NCBI RefSeq assembly: GCF_964340395.1
Contig: NC_135549.1
Span: forward strand, 24,304,342-24,368,341
Origin: Glandiceps talaboti
Lineage: Eukaryota > Hemichordata > Enteropneusta > Spengelidae
Length of the DNA stretch: 64,000 nucleotides
Direction of reading: 5' to 3'
The notes below the pieces were generated by a model that saw only the letters and a program-made list of their open reading frames with translations, was not told the DNA's origin and did no database searches. A program made the translations under genes and the position numbers. Each line of letters begins with the position of its first letter. The first letter of the stretch is position 1. This document shows positions 10,461 through 23,455 of this stretch, one piece after another.

Positions 10461-12895
10461 ACTCAGAAACTATACGTTGCTGCCCGAGAGTATCACACAT
10501 CTCACAATACAAGACACATCGTCATTATCCATGTTTATATCAATAATCAGATATCGATCTGTGGAATATCCTAGAGGCATTCAATCAATTTGTGTCAGGA
10601 TGGGTGAAACTTGAAAGAAGTGTTTACGTTATATGTCCACAATGAACTACGACTCGTACGACGACTACTACTACTACTACTACTACTAGTACTACTAGTA
10701 ATTGTAGCGAGGCACTGCCACAGGTAAGATTTTCGCCTGTGTTTTCAATTGAAAACTAATTTGAAGTGCAGTGGTTATATTTACATTAACTATAGAATTT
10801 ATATACTATTCCTCATATGTAGCGTCACTTCACAATGTCAACGAAGGTGCTGACACTATTTTTGAAGGACCACCCTCCACCTTCCCACATCCCAATCAAG
10901 TATTACATTGTGCCAGCAGTTTTGAAGTTGAAAGAAGCATCATTGCTATGTAGCACACATTTAACGAACTCACTTAGTTGTTGTATCACACTGTTGTTTA
11001 TCATTTTAAAAAAACACCAACATGTTGATAAGATACATGTCATATGTATACACAAACAGCTGGCACTGATTCAACACACATTCATACATCCCATAATGAT
11101 CACATCACTTTTATAAGAAACAAATATAGAATACATGTGTGCAGTCTAGTGTTTGAATATGCTTTGCACTCCATGCACAATATAAACAGAAGTCTATATA
11201 ATTAATCATCTCTAATCTATGCTGATTAATTGTAATGTTTTTGTATTGCATGATAATATTGAGGATAAATCAATTGTCCCTAATCTTAATTGATTTTGAG
11301 ATTCTCGTCCTAGAAATCATGGAGTAAAACAAACTGAGATTCACTGTGCCAAGTGTTTTCATGTGAAACAGAAATAAACATGCCATAGATGAATAGAAAC
11401 AATATTTTACCATAGCTTATTTTGATATAGGCATAAAATATCTAATCAGTATTTTAGTAACCTGCTAACAAAATATCTATTTATTTTAGGTCCTGTATTG
11501 TCAGCACTTGATAAAGAAACCACTGAATCCATGAGTGATTGTTGAGATTGGTGGAAAGATAGTAGCAGCTCACTGATTACATGGCTGGTCTTGGTGAATG
11601 CTGTGCTCATGGTGTTAAACAAGCCTTAGATGAACCAAAATTAATTAACTGCAATAATAATTGATTAACTGCAACCACAGTTGCAGTTAATCAGGGTACA
11701 GACAATATTTTATTGCCATGGTCACAGTTACTCAGTCCACAGGCAATCTTATCATGCCATGGTTACACATACTCAGTCTACAGACAATCTCACCAGGGTT
11801 GCAGTTACTCAGTGCACAGACAATTTTCAAGTTTTGCAATTCCAAAGTTTTATCATTTTCTAGCTCACCGTTTTCAGTACCTTTCTGCCATTTTTCACTG
11901 TAATAGAAAGGTGGAGTGCTTTGTTTAATCAATTTAATACATTTAGTTCTGATCTTGCTGGTTATTAAAGCACCCCATTTTTATGCAAAACCAGACATGT
12001 CTGTGAATTGTGTTTTGCATATTTTTGTGTGGTGATTATTTGTAAGAAGTTGTTTTTTGTGTGTAACAATTTAGCTGCATTATTATTTTAGCTTGAATTG
12101 AGGCATCTGTGAAAATCAAAAACAGCTACATTTGTAGACTAGACTGAGACAAAGCCTACTGGTTACTTTATAAATGACTCTGTGCAAGTCAGACAGTCAC
12201 TGAACAATCATTGAAACTTAGTGTATGTCAGTCTCTGAATCCAGTTAAAAGAGTATGTGTTAGTTAATCAATGAAAATCGGTGTAAGACAGTTGCTGTAT
12301 CCATTATGTAAAAAGTATATATTATAGTCAGTCATTGATAATCATTGAAACTCTACCCATGTCAGTCACTGAACTGGATTAAAATGGCCATATGGATATG
12401 AGGATTAGCTATTTATTTTGGATTTTCAATTTATAAAACAATGTGAAACAACATATGTTAAGTCCTTTGTTTGTAACTCAAATTCTGAAAGATTAATAAA
12501 TGTATAACATGTTTGTTATTGTATGTACAATATCAAACTTTTTACACATTATTTTAGCTTTTTACAATGTAATGACTTACATAGACTTGGTCAGTATTAT
12601 TTCACATTGAAGGAAGCCATGATAACATTGTTTTATAAATAAACAATTCAAAATAAATCCTCATCCATGTATGGCCACTTTAAGGTAGTGTGTATGATTA
12701 TAGACAAAAATAGCTTGACTGAAGAATTGAAGAGTCCTTTCCTGTGTATTTTAGTCACATCACTATAAAGCAGATATGTGTGTATGCTTTTCTTTAGTGC
12801 AATCATACCGTTTCCATGCTATAAACAGTCTAGCATGTTCAAGGTAGTGGTAATCTGCTGTATTCAAAGAATTCTATAAGAAGAACCTATGGAAA
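10461..12895. other. Intergenic region with a possible spliced plus-strand transcript
   Basis: No recognisable protein gene. A TAC/ACT triplet run at 10660-10695 precedes a good splice donor (CCACAG|GTAAGA, about 10721), and an acceptor TTTATTTTAG near 11490 is followed by 150 bp without long ORFs. This could be a two-exon non-coding RNA, but it rests only on splice-like motifs. Three to four copies of a ~43-bp unit with TACTCAGTCYACAG occupy about 11690-11830, and a decayed ~85-bp tandem repeat with GTCAGTCACTGAA phrases lies at about 12185-12375. Confidence 0.35.
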
Positions 12896-13077
12896 TCAAG
12901 ATGGTGGACAATTTGAATTCATATGATTTATCCTCAGTATATTAGTGTGAGCAGCACATTCTACATTGTTGTTACAGTACTTTACTTGAGGATCTGTAGA
13001 CTGAAAGATCCAGTCTTGTGTAAACTCCTTCATTACATCTGAATGGAATATTGAGTTGCTGCCCTGCAGCTTTATAT
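12896..13077 (-). CDS. Candidate terminal exon, unrecognised
   Basis: On the minus strand an open frame begins after a TTCTCAG acceptor (about 13078) with DIKLQGSNSIFHSDVMKEF and runs to a stop at 12896-12898. Composition is protein-like, and it lies downstream on the same strand as the 14-16.7 kb gene, so it could be its last exon. However, I could not find a donor in the required phase in exon c, and I do not recognise the sequence. It may be a chance ORF. Confidence 0.2.
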
Positions 13078-13188
13078 CCTGAGAATTTGACATGTGTTAC
13101 TGTTGTTGACTGTGAATGATCATGTAATATTTACCTTGTTGGGTATGCAAGTTTTTTTTAAATTTGATTTATTTCATGTTTCTATACA

Positions 13189-13310
13189 TTATGTAATGTA
13201 ATGTAATGTAATGTAATGTAATGTAATGTAATGTACTGTAATGAAATGTAATGTAATGTAATGTAATGTATGGGTGGGTGGGTGGGTGAATGGATGGATG
13301 GATGGATGTA
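13189..13310. repeat. (TAATG)n then (GGTG)/(GATG) microsatellite
   Basis: Sixteen or so pentamer units with a few point changes, followed by short GGTG and GATG runs. Confidence 0.95.
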
Positions 13311-14756
13311 CATAGGGATGTAGCTAATTTTAAATGTAGCCAGTAAAATGTGAAACATAGGCAGTACTATATTATCTAAGAGTGAGACCAATGATGGAAA
13401 TATAGTGGTTGAAACAATGATTTTGTAGAGAAATCCGTAAAAAAGGAGTATACTAACCATGCATCCACCTATGGACACATGCTCATATGTATAACTGTGT
13501 GTACATGTAAGTTAAGACAATGGGCCACAAGTGAAAATAGAAAGTTAAAAGGAGATAATGAGGGGTTATTTAGAACAACAACTACAACTGTGATTAACTA
13601 GAAATATTTATTTATAAGATGAACGCCTGGTGACTTACATTTCATCTTAGCTACTATGTCTGCATACTGATGTGATAGGTGTTTAGTACTTTGGCCTTGT
13701 ATATATTTCAAAACAACACAAATTAATAGGTATGCCCAATTTTATTCTAATATTGCTACCCTTAGTTGACTCTAATTACTAAATGTGGGTCTCAAAATAC
13801 AGTGGACTCAGGCATAGGTGGCCATTACTTATAAATTCCCAAAGATTTTTTTAATTCTTCATTCAGCCAAAGAGAATACAAGTGAGTGAGGGGTTTTCAG
13901 TAGGAGTCATTACACAAGTAATGAAAACAACCTCTAAGGGCACGAGTGTCATCAGTCAGCCTGAAGAAGCATCCATGAAAGGATACAAAACTGAAGTGCA
14001 GTAGGATGAAACAGGATACTTTGCCACAAACGATTCTAATTATGCTTTAAGCTAATCAAAAATTCAAGCCAAGTTTTGTCATTGCCAACAATACTTATTG
14101 AAATTTAGTAAATACTGTACATGTACCTTTCAACCAGACTGAATATAATACAGTCATTATTGTCGTGAAATTTAAGTCCGGTATAAAACTTCACCTTTTC
14201 ATTATTAGCATCAATGGTTTAGTAAAAACAGTAAACTGTTCCTGATTCTGTTGAGTCCGTCTTGGTGCATTTCTCAAATTATTAATCTCTATATATAAAG
14301 TCTCATTATCTCTGCATGAGAAATATCTGTACCACTGCACTGTCTGTGTTGAAATGGTGCGATGTCCCTCTTTTAAAGTCTCGGTGTCTATTAAACTCAC
14401 TACTGAATCAGCTGGTTTAATTTTATTGCTGGAAAATATGTAGAAGGGAACCTCTCTGATGTCCACTGAGTTTTTTTTCTGACCTCTGCATGGTTTGTTC
14501 ATATCTTTCCATTCTGCCTGTGGATGGGGATTGTGACACTGTATGTCTCATGTGTAGAGAAGGAACTGGATTTGTCGAGTAATACAACTTTGAAGGCTGA
14601 CCTGTCAACATAAAACATCAAACAGAACAATGTTGAATCATCATTTTTAATCTCAAAATGAACATGAAAAAAACACTCAACATAGGAACCAATAGTTGAA
14701 ATTGGTGACAGAATAGCTATGTAATAGAGCCCTAAGAAATAATAAGGTGTGTGTGT

Positions 14757-15235
14757 GTGGGGGGGGGGGGGGGTACTTTTTCCAAATGGGTCCTCAGGGA
14801 GGGCCATAGTTTAGAAAATGGAAATTGGTGTGAGGAGCAGAGTGGGTCTCACAGTAGTAATGGGGGAACAACATTACAAGATATTGGTAATAATGTGGTG
14901 GAGTTGAGATGTTGACCAATCAGCCCTGGGGTTGTCAGTTGTGCACTCCATCTAGGCTTTGGTAGTTCCGGCCTTCAGCTCAGCCAATAGATCAAAACAC
15001 AGGCTTTGATACAAACACAAACTGTGATGCCTTTAAAAATTATCAATGTGGTGGGATCTTACTACAGAAAAATTATCTGTTTCTAATCTTGAGCTCTAAC
15101 AACTATGCCACAGAGAGGCAGTTAAAAATGTTTTTCATTAAAATCTTTTTACAGGGCATGGTCATTTGTTGGAGAAAGAAAATTGAGGGAGGGTCACTTT
15201 TTACATCCCCCCCCCCCCCCCCCCCCGGCTAAAAA
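14757..15235. repeat. G-rich dispersed repeat, copy 2, in intron of the unrecognised gene
   Basis: Starts with a poly-G run after (GT)n, then phrases shared with 7296-7745 such as GAGGGCCATAGTTTA, and ends in GAGGGTCACTTTTTACATC before a long poly-C run. It lies between blocks b and c of the minus-strand gene. No coding capacity. Confidence 0.5.
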
Positions 15236-15494
15236 AAAAACAAAAGTAGAATTACATGTTTCTCAATTTCACAACTTTCAGTTTGGATATTATTGCTTGC
15301 ATTAACCTGCAATGAATGTAAAACATTTTGGAATTGAAAATCTCAAATTACAATTGGGTGAAAATATTTAAGAAAAGTTCAATACCATTATGACAGGTTG
15401 TTGGTGCATCTGATTGTTGGTTGAATGCAAGAGTGGCCTCTGGGGGTGAGGGAGTCCTTGGGGTTTTCCCCCTGGCAGATCTGCAGTTTTTGGC

Positions 15495-16262
15495 TTCTAT
15501 TAAGACAATGTTTAGGTTATTCATTGCCTTTGAGGTAATATTTCCAAGCTTCGAATAGCTAATGTAAATGTAAGTTTTAAATGAGTTTCCCATGTCACAT
15601 AAAAATGGCCCTGTAACATTGGTATAGTGGCATTAATATTGCATGTACAGTAAAGTCACCGGTATGTTAGAGAACTTTAGGAATTGTCATACCGAGTGTA
15701 TAATAGAAACTGGAATCTGATGAGATGTGGTGATTTGTAGTGTCAATAACATGTAGTGTCCAAAATAGAAAGTGTATTAATCCCTTCAGACAAGTTCATA
15801 GTGACGAGTAAGGAAAATTTTAGATTAACTTCTTTTATAAACTATCTATGAAGATTACCATTACAAAACCTTCAAGTTCACTTTTGCCCCAAAGTGCAAT
15901 ATAAGTGAAGCACTGATTGTGAAACAGCCAAGCATTTACATGACATGTTCTGTAACTAGTGTGGTAGCTAGGTAATACATGTATATGTATATTTATTGCT
16001 ATGCGTGAACTAATAAGGAATATTAAAGAAATCATGTAAGAAACAGGGAGAAGAACAAATATTGACATGTACCACATTTCAGACAAGGCTATATGCCATT
16101 GTAGAAAGAGGATTTTTTTCTTCCATCACAATCCAAAACACAATGACCCCCTATCCACAATTTTGAAAACAGCATGACCCCCCCCCCACTGCCAATTTCA
16201 AAAACAGGGTGAGCCCCTCCCCCCACCCCCAGGCCGAAGGAACTGACCGACCCCTTAATCCT
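15495..16262 (-). repeat. Segment duplicated in inverse orientation at 44.41-45.14 kb
   Basis: Read on the minus strand, this ~770-bp segment matches 44414-45140 almost end to end with small indels. Shared landmarks include CATTTCAGACAAGGCTATAT beside a poly-T/A run, a GTAATACATGTATA phrase, CACCGGTATGTTAGAGAACT and GGTAATATTTCCAAGC. It covers the intron between blocks a and b and the first ~70 bp of block b. The two copies differ at many scattered bases, so the duplication is not recent. Confidence 0.85.
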
Positions 16263-16902
16263 ATTCAAGAATGGTGATGGGTCATAAGTAATGGTGTTAT
16301 TTGGTATTTACGATATTCAAAACTATTATCAATGCTGACGGTATATTTTGAATATGACGATGCCTGAATAGAACTAGCTCACAAGTGACACTGACTGTGC
16401 TGTGTCACCGTGAACGTACACAGAACGATCCTCAGACAGTAATAATGGACGGGATCACAACAAATAATTAAATAATAAATAGCGTATTGAATATATTTAG
16501 ATAAAGTTTAAATTTCTCTACCTGTGACAAAGTACATGTAATCTCCACAGACTAGACACGCGTGACGTATCCGATACTCTGTTGTTTCCTTCTCGAGATA
16601 AAGCGGTAAGCCATCATTAAGTCCTCTCTCCTCTCGGACAGCTCTGTTTGATCTCTTCTCCAACATATTTAGAACGTATACTTTGGTTATATAACATTTA
16701 CTTCCGCGTTTCCGGGTCAACATTGTGAGGACCCACCAGTCACTCTTCAAAAAAACTACACAAAACTTTGATGACGCTCTTTGACGTAACAGCAGATTTT
16801 GTATGACGCGAAGTGACGTTTGCGCAAGAGAGCACATATTTACTGAAGGGGAGCTAGGGATGCTAAAATATCGCCTACAACAGAACGTCATACATGTTGA
16901 CT

Positions 16903-17145
16903 AAATAAGTTATCGAGGAGCCAAAGAAGTTGTCGAGGCGAGTCAAATAAGTTGTCGAGGAGCCAAAGAAGTTGTCGAGGCAAATAAGTTATCGAGGAGC
17001 CAAATAAGTTGTCGAGACGAATCAAATAAGATGTCGAGTTGCCAAATAAGTTGTCGAGGCGAGTCAAATAAGATGTCGAGTTGCCAAATAAGTTGTCGAG
17101 GCGAGTCAAATAAGATGTACATAATAAAGGCCCCAATGAAGCGCC
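16903..17145. repeat. Minisatellite of ~42-bp units, inverted partner of 9285-9548
   Basis: Units such as AAATAAGTTGTCGAGGCGAG and AATAAGATGTCGAGTTGCC are reverse complements of those at 9.3 kb, and the outer flank (TAAAGGCCCCAATGAAGCGC) is also shared. Beyond it, GTTCGTTCTAAC occurs twice. The pair encloses about 7.4 kb that includes the unrecognised gene. ORFs through it are repeat artefacts. Confidence 0.85.
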
Positions 17146-17205
17146 ATAGTTCGTTCTAACCGGGTTTTCGTTATGAGCGAGTTCGTTCTAACGAGGCTAG
17201 ACTCT

Positions 17206-17481
17206 ACATACATACATACATACATACATACATACATACATACATACATACATACATACATACATACATACGCATGCATGCATGCATACATACATACATA
17301 CATACATACATACATACACATACATACATACATACATACACACATACATACATACATACATACACACATACATATACATACACACATACATACATACATA
17401 CATACATACATACATACCTACATACATGCATACATGCATACATACATACATACATACATACATACATACATACATACATAC
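17206..17481. repeat. (CATA)n microsatellite, ~275 bp
   Basis: Nearly pure CATA units with CACA and GCATGCATG interruptions. Long ORFs on both strands are low-complexity artefacts. It directly abuts the left end of the foldback-like element at 17481. Confidence 0.97.
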
Positions 17482-20392
17482 AGTACAGTTTTCGCCTCAA
17501 TTCGCGTTCGCATCGCTTCAGCTTCGCTTTCGCTTCGCCTCAATCTCAAGTTTACGGGAGTTCGCTTCAATTAAACATCGCTTTCACTTCGCTTCCTTTT
17601 CGCGTTGAGTTCGCATTCGCATCGCACCCCATTCGCATCGCGTCAACTTTGTTTCTGAATCGCATTGTGTGGAACATGCGCTATTATACCCACATATTTG
17701 CATGATAAAGGATTTGAAACGAAAAGTATAGATCATTACGGCTACTAAAATTATGCGGGGTTGTACTTTACTTTTCTGTCTACGGCACGATAACCCTTTT
17801 GGTTAAATTTGCGTTAATAAATCAGGGCATGCCTTTTGAGGCGAGCGATCGCTCCGCTCGCCTACCGCTCGCGCAAATTAAAATCCACGAGAGCGATTTT
17901 CCACTCGCGTGGGCCTCAAACAACCTGTACAACAGCCTGATGTTATTTTATACGGAGTGTCTGGTGACCAGCGCTTGTCAGCAGCATATTGTTCTCGTGA
18001 CAAGCGCCGAGCGTACGTGTGTACTACAGCCTGGTCGACGTCAACGTACCATGTGCGCTAGTACTGACCCGTACCTTTGACACAATTAAGTCCCGGAATG
18101 GAGTAATACCGTCACCGTGTCGTTTTCCTACCTGTAGTAGTTTCAAGTTTCCCACCCCAGCTTTAATAGTACTGAGATTTAATGTTTATTTCACGATTCG
18201 GCGTTTAACTTGCGCGGCCGGTGAGCTGTCGTCAGCTGTATGTCATTACTTTGAGGCCATCACTGCACATGGGATAAAACAAGTAAAAAGACCACGCAAC
18301 ACCACAAAAACTATACGCATTTTACTTGTCCTTCACAATAATGAATGTTATTGATGCAACAAACTTTAGTTGTTTTAGATTAATTACCTTTACTGTTTAC
18401 ACGTTGCACGTATACTACATCACATACGCGGCCATGGCCATGGAGCATATAGGCGGTGAAGTGTACATGTGAGAGTACGCGGTTGTTGGAAAAAAACAGG
18501 AGCTATCACACGTAAATTAAGTTTTAAGAACTGATGGTGTTTGATAAAGTGATAAAGTGCAATCAATTTCAAGGGTAATAAGAACGTTTTACACTTGACG
18601 CCAAAACGCATCATAATGGGTGTCAAAGGTCACGCTTGTCAGCAGCATATTGTTCTGGTGACAATGCTTGTCAGCAGACTCGGCCTATTTTATATCATTT
18701 TTCAATATGTGGTTACCATAAAAATCAACGTTTATTTGGTAAAATTACGTGGTGGGAGCGTGGAACACTTCCGTGTTCATAATCGTCGATCTCCAGCTGA
18801 AGTCAGCGCTGTCATTCATGACCTATTTATGTATCTGAAATTTGCATTGTACTACCCTTATATGGGAAAAATAGTGACGTATTCGAAGCGGGACATGCAT
18901 GATGTCATGGCATATCATGAATATTGATCAGCTCAGTATATAGGGAGATTTCAACTTTCGCATCATTGCAAATTGCGCAATTACGATTGATACGATGACT
19001 GTTTGGAGTTCTCGTTTTCAGCAATCCATCGATGAGTTTAGTTTTAAATTCCGATCGGCCTAGTTTTGTTAGAACGTGGTTTTGGAGACCATCCTACGTG
19101 AATGTCTCCTCCGGAACGAACATGAACAACAACTGCGATTTATAGTTGCTACACAAAGTACATGCCCAGAGTTCCGACAATAGCTTGGCGATGTTTTGGA
19201 GTTTTGAAAGAATGACAATAAAATATTATACGATTGATTATTTTACAAAATAAAAATAAAACTAATCTGTCGATATTTCTCGTGCAGTTTTCAGAGAAAT
19301 TCCCGGGCTTTTATTTCATAATCTCCAACACGCAGTTTCATTGTTTTTGTCCGATGATCTATTCAACTGCCGACCACGTCTGTTTTACCTCCATGACTTT
19401 ATCGACTGCTGTAACATATAAAATATTTGCTCGAATTTTCGCGTTGTCGTGATTTCTAAAAACAAAGTAGGTCTGCTGCTCAGACGTGAACGGATCTCGC
19501 TACTTTAGTCGGCGACACCGGTCGTCCGTGTGCAGGTACTAGGTGGGGGTTACGTGTGTTATTGTCTCGGATCGAGTGAATGGTTACAAATTAGTCAAAT
19601 TAGCAAGCAATTTAACGTCGCATTGCAACTTATACAGATGACAGCATTACGGTCGTTTCGATAAATTGTCAATTTGGTACGTAGTTTGGCGTTTCGCTAC
19701 ATACTGTTGGACGTTTCACTACATTATTCGCCCATTATATATTGCGGTGTTCGTGACCTATGAGGAACGTAGGACATCGTAGTGTACCGGGTTTTCTGCA
19801 AAGAGGACTTGTGTTTATCACCACTTTATTTTTGCTCACCACTGTGCAATTGCTTTTTCTACATTTGTTAACATGTGTATGTTAGTGGTTTGTACAAAGG
19901 GATCGTCCCGTTTGTAAAATCGATTTGACTGGTCATTCCATTTAATTGTTGTGACAGTTGTGGCCGTGTTCACGGCACCGGCCGACCAACCCTAGCGGGG
20001 ACGATTTGGTAATTGGGGACAATATAACGCACCACCCCCTAATAAATCCATGCATAGAACCTAACTCAGAATTTTGAGTTTTAGGTTTGTAATGTGCGTA
20101 ACAGACAGAATTCACGACGTACAGCAGTGAAAACAGATATGCAAATACTGTCACACCTTTCAGAGTATCGCTTCACCTTCATTGTTGTTTGACGTGAAGC
20201 GACCTTCATTGTTTTTTGATGCGATGCGAACATGAAGCGAAAGCGAAGCGAAATGACTGCGATGCGAATGCCGTCATGAAGCGATTCCAAGTTACGAAGC
20301 GAATTGATTGAAGCGATAATGAGGCGATGCGACTGCGAAGGCGAAGCGAAGCGAACGCGAAAAATGCGACAGCTTAGGCGAAAACTGTACTG
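17481..20392. mobile_element. Foldback-like element, ~2.9 kb, with TTCGC/GCGAA-unit arms
   Basis: The left end reads CAGTACAGTTTTCGCCT and is followed by ~170 bp of irregular units such as TTCGCATCGCTTC. The right end is the inverse: ~210 bp of GAAGCGAATGCGA-type units ending AGGCGAAAACTGTACTG. The middle 2.5 kb contains a 31-bp direct repeat (GCTTGTCAGCAGCATATTGT, at 17973 and 18633) but no recognisable transposase; its ORFs of 93-111 codons resemble nothing I know. The structure parallels the smaller foldback at 9775 but the arm units are unrelated. The ends could also be two solo repeats. Confidence 0.5.
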
Positions 20393-21059
20393 TACATTTA
20401 AATACACAAGTAAATGAGTCCGCATTGACCCTTAATTATTGGAATAATTATTGCAAGAACAGTCCAAATGCACGTCAACAGTTTATTTTAGAATATGACA
20501 AATACAGTATAAACAAAGCCCTGACCTACATCAGGGGCATACGCTGTTGTTTTGTATCAGTGATTACGATATAACTCACACGAACATATAACCTTAACTG
20601 AAGGTCGGGTCATAGCGGGATCACACAAGGCAAACTTAAATCACCGATTTTGAGAGGGATGAACCACATACAATGTGCAGATCTTGTACTGCCATATATG
20701 TGTAGACACATTTTTAGAAAATGATTTACATTAACAGTAAACTGATACACTTTGCTTACCTTCTCAAATTGCCCGCAACTGCCTGCCTGTGAGCTAACTG
20801 TTTGAACCCAAACATTATACATGTACCACCTCAGTCAGATACATAAGTATATTTAAATGAGCCTAACTGCACGTATTGTATTCACGGACTCGATAAGCCA
20901 AGGACCGAGGCCATCAGGTGCCGACCCATTTAATGTGGAGTGGGGGCTAGTACCATATCATCCAGATTAAATTACCAATGTTATTTCTGTACGCGAAGGT
21001 TGCTATGTATTCATGATGTACGTACGTCACAAATCAAATGACATCATTAATTCATTCAT

Positions 21060-21123
<64 letters not shown>

Positions 21124-23455
21124 GTGATTGCGCTTCGGCAGCACCTTTTTTACGAATGTTTGGTGTATTTCGTTGCATTTTGATATTTATACAGTGGTGT
21201 CTGTATTTGTGAATGCTTGAAGTATCAAATGGCCCGCTTCTTAGCCGCCAAACCGTCAACAAGTTGCCCTGCTGGTTTGATATGAGTGCTTTTTCCTACA
21301 TTACATGTCTCAAACTACCTGCAAGGATTACATGTAAGGATGTCTTTTGCATATTCAAGAGCGATATGTTGACTGGGATTATGAACACCGTTGTGAATAA
21401 TCCACTATTGTACTGACTGAATGTCACCACCACTAAGAAACTTGAAATTGTGTAAAGCCCAGCCAATCAAGAGAGGCATCGCAGCAGGCAAGAACAAACT
21501 GTTACCAATCGTGTGATGGAGGGTCCATCCCAATATCAGCAATACAGCTGTCACAGGACAATATTGCCATTAGGGTGACCTTTTTTTTGTTTCTCATCTC
21601 CAGTGGAATAGTCAGGCGGGGCGGGCGAAATAAAAAAAAAGGGGGGGGGGGCAAGGAAAAAAATCTGTATTTTTTCAGTTCTATTCTCTGTCCTTTCTGT
21701 CCTGTCAGTCTCTCTACAACTTATTTTCTCTTCTCTTTATTGAATTCCTTGTTACAGGTCTCTTTCCTTCATTTTAGCAAGGTTGACAAGTCCGTAGAAC
21801 AACTTTGTAAGAAGATGAATAGTTATCATCCTGTGATGGGTATATATCTGTAGCCATGAACTATTGTATGATTTTATCAGGAGTACTAATACATTCGTCC
21901 TATTAATCAAAGTGGCATTGGCATAGCTTGCATTTTTTTCAAGTTATCCAATTTGAACTTAGTATGCAACTTTCTGAAACACTTGCGTGATTGTCATCAG
22001 TTTGCTAGAGGAATTTTCATTTATACAAATCATTTAATACTACTATGAAACATTTTGCTTCAGCATGAACTTGTCAAAGTAATCCGCCAGATAACATTCA
22101 AACATTCCAATGCTGAAGCTATTTAAATGATCATCTATCACAGCTCCTTTTGAGTCGTTTTGTACAATTTTTGTAACATCCATGCCTAAAACCTGTGTTT
22201 ATGACACAATTGAAGCTTGTAAGTTGTAACAAACATCGTGAGTGCCCATGCTACGTGACTCCGTGATAATTTCATAATATTGCACATGCGCAATGAACAA
22301 AGAACGTCTTCCAAGGTCATGCGTGATGTCATGGGTCATGATCAAACGCATTGCCATTACGGAGCTCGGAGTCGGTCATTTCCCCGATGATACAACTGAT
22401 TTAAAGCTAAAAACTGGCCAAGAAATTGTTTTTTGAGGAATGCAATATGACTTTTACCAATGTTAAGCATAATTTTGAAAATGATAGAAATATTCTGAGC
22501 TATTACTATTAGTGCAGCAAAATGTATAGTCCTGCTTCCATGACGGTGCACGAGTCTGTATTACTGACTTGACTCTAAACACCGTCATGCAAAGAGCAAT
22601 AGAGTTTGCCTATTACTACACCGCCAGCAAAATGTACCCGCGCCAATTGCAAAAGAATTACCTACCGACCGATCAAATATTTGCAACCGATCGAATATCT
22701 ACGCCATTTCGATTCCTCTGACGGTAGTATTCCCTGCTCAGATCACAAAAAGCGTCGAAATCGGACCTTTTCAAGTGCGAACTGCAACATTCAAGTAACC
22801 CTCGTAACACCGCCACATTTGATATCGTCGAGTGAATGAATAATTACCCAGAGACACTTGCGCCGACGTACGTAAGGAGAAGTGATTAAATTTACGATAG
22901 AATTTGAAAAGTTCCGATTTTGATAGTTTTGGTCATCTGCTATAGGACTTTTGCAGTCAAAATGAGGTAAACCGACTAAATAATAGATTTATTGCTAATA
23001 TTTGACCACTGGGCGATTTTATTCCTTAGTTACCGGCATTTTTTGTAAGTCCGTATTTCACGGCTGGCTCTTCGCAGGACGGAGGGGGAGGGACAATTGT
23101 CAGAATCGAGTCCCGAATTCCTCCGTATGCAAGCAGGACTACAAAATGTACAGCACGACGGTATTAATTTCAAGCCCTGTCCCTCAAACCTCAACGACTC
23201 TTCACGACGTAACAAAGGGGGTGGGTGCAGTGGGGGAGGGGGGGGGGGGGTAGACGCCATGAGGAAGGTTTGATGTTCGTTCGAACCTTACAATCTTGCT
23301 GTGTTGAACTCGGGTCGGTCGGAAATTTAAAAAAAAAAAAAAAAAAAGTGGTTTTTTTTGTTTTGTTTTTCTGATGTCGGAGCTGCAAATTAGGGTCGGT
23401 CGGGAGATGAGAAACAGAAAAATAAAAACAAAGGGTCGCCCTTACAGATGTCAAA
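20393..23455. other. Intergenic, no gene recognised
   Basis: Contains a TTTC microsatellite (21058-21123), poly-T/A and poly-G patches at 21580-21660, and a Pro/Gly-rich G tract near 23235. Short ORFs do not look coding. A phrase around 23094-23150 (GTCAGAATCGAGTC and CCGTATGCAAGCAGGACTA) recurs in altered order and orientation near 28997-29066, so part of it is an interspersed repeat. Confidence 0.6.

Larger units (their letters stand above)
14191..16723 (-). pseudogene. Unrecognised multi-exon gene with a one-base frame conflict; gene or pseudogene
   Basis: Three coding-like blocks on the minus strand. Block a ends at 16522 in CACAG|GTAGAG and reads to HACLVCGDYMYFVTG; its start is uncertain (Met at 16723 or further up). 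Block b, 15558-15386, reads YSKLGNITSKAMNNLNIVLI through a Pro/Ser/Thr-rich stretch to TTCHN, with acceptor ACATTAG and donor GTATTG. Block c starts at 14601 after TTGACAG and joins b in phase (GQPSKLYYSTNPVPSLHMRH). Within c the frame meets a stop unless one base is lost from the run of eight A at about 14472; the other frame then stays open about 90 codons (DIREVPFYIFSS... to a stop near 14191). Blocks a and b do not join in phase, so an exon is missing or a is separate. I recognise no domain. Either an assembly indel or a pseudogene is possible. Confidence 0.4.

Noticed and set aside
15835-16086. Minus-strand ORF with a hydrophobic MWYMSIFVLLPVSYM start, partly kept in the copy at 44.6 kb
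   Set aside because: Both frames derive from one duplicated intron segment; differences between copies do not favour synonymous changes and no splice or domain evidence supports coding.
17173-17705. Long ORFs on both strands over the CATA tract
   Set aside because: A tetranucleotide repeat lacking stops in most frames; residues are simple YIHT or MYVC cycles.
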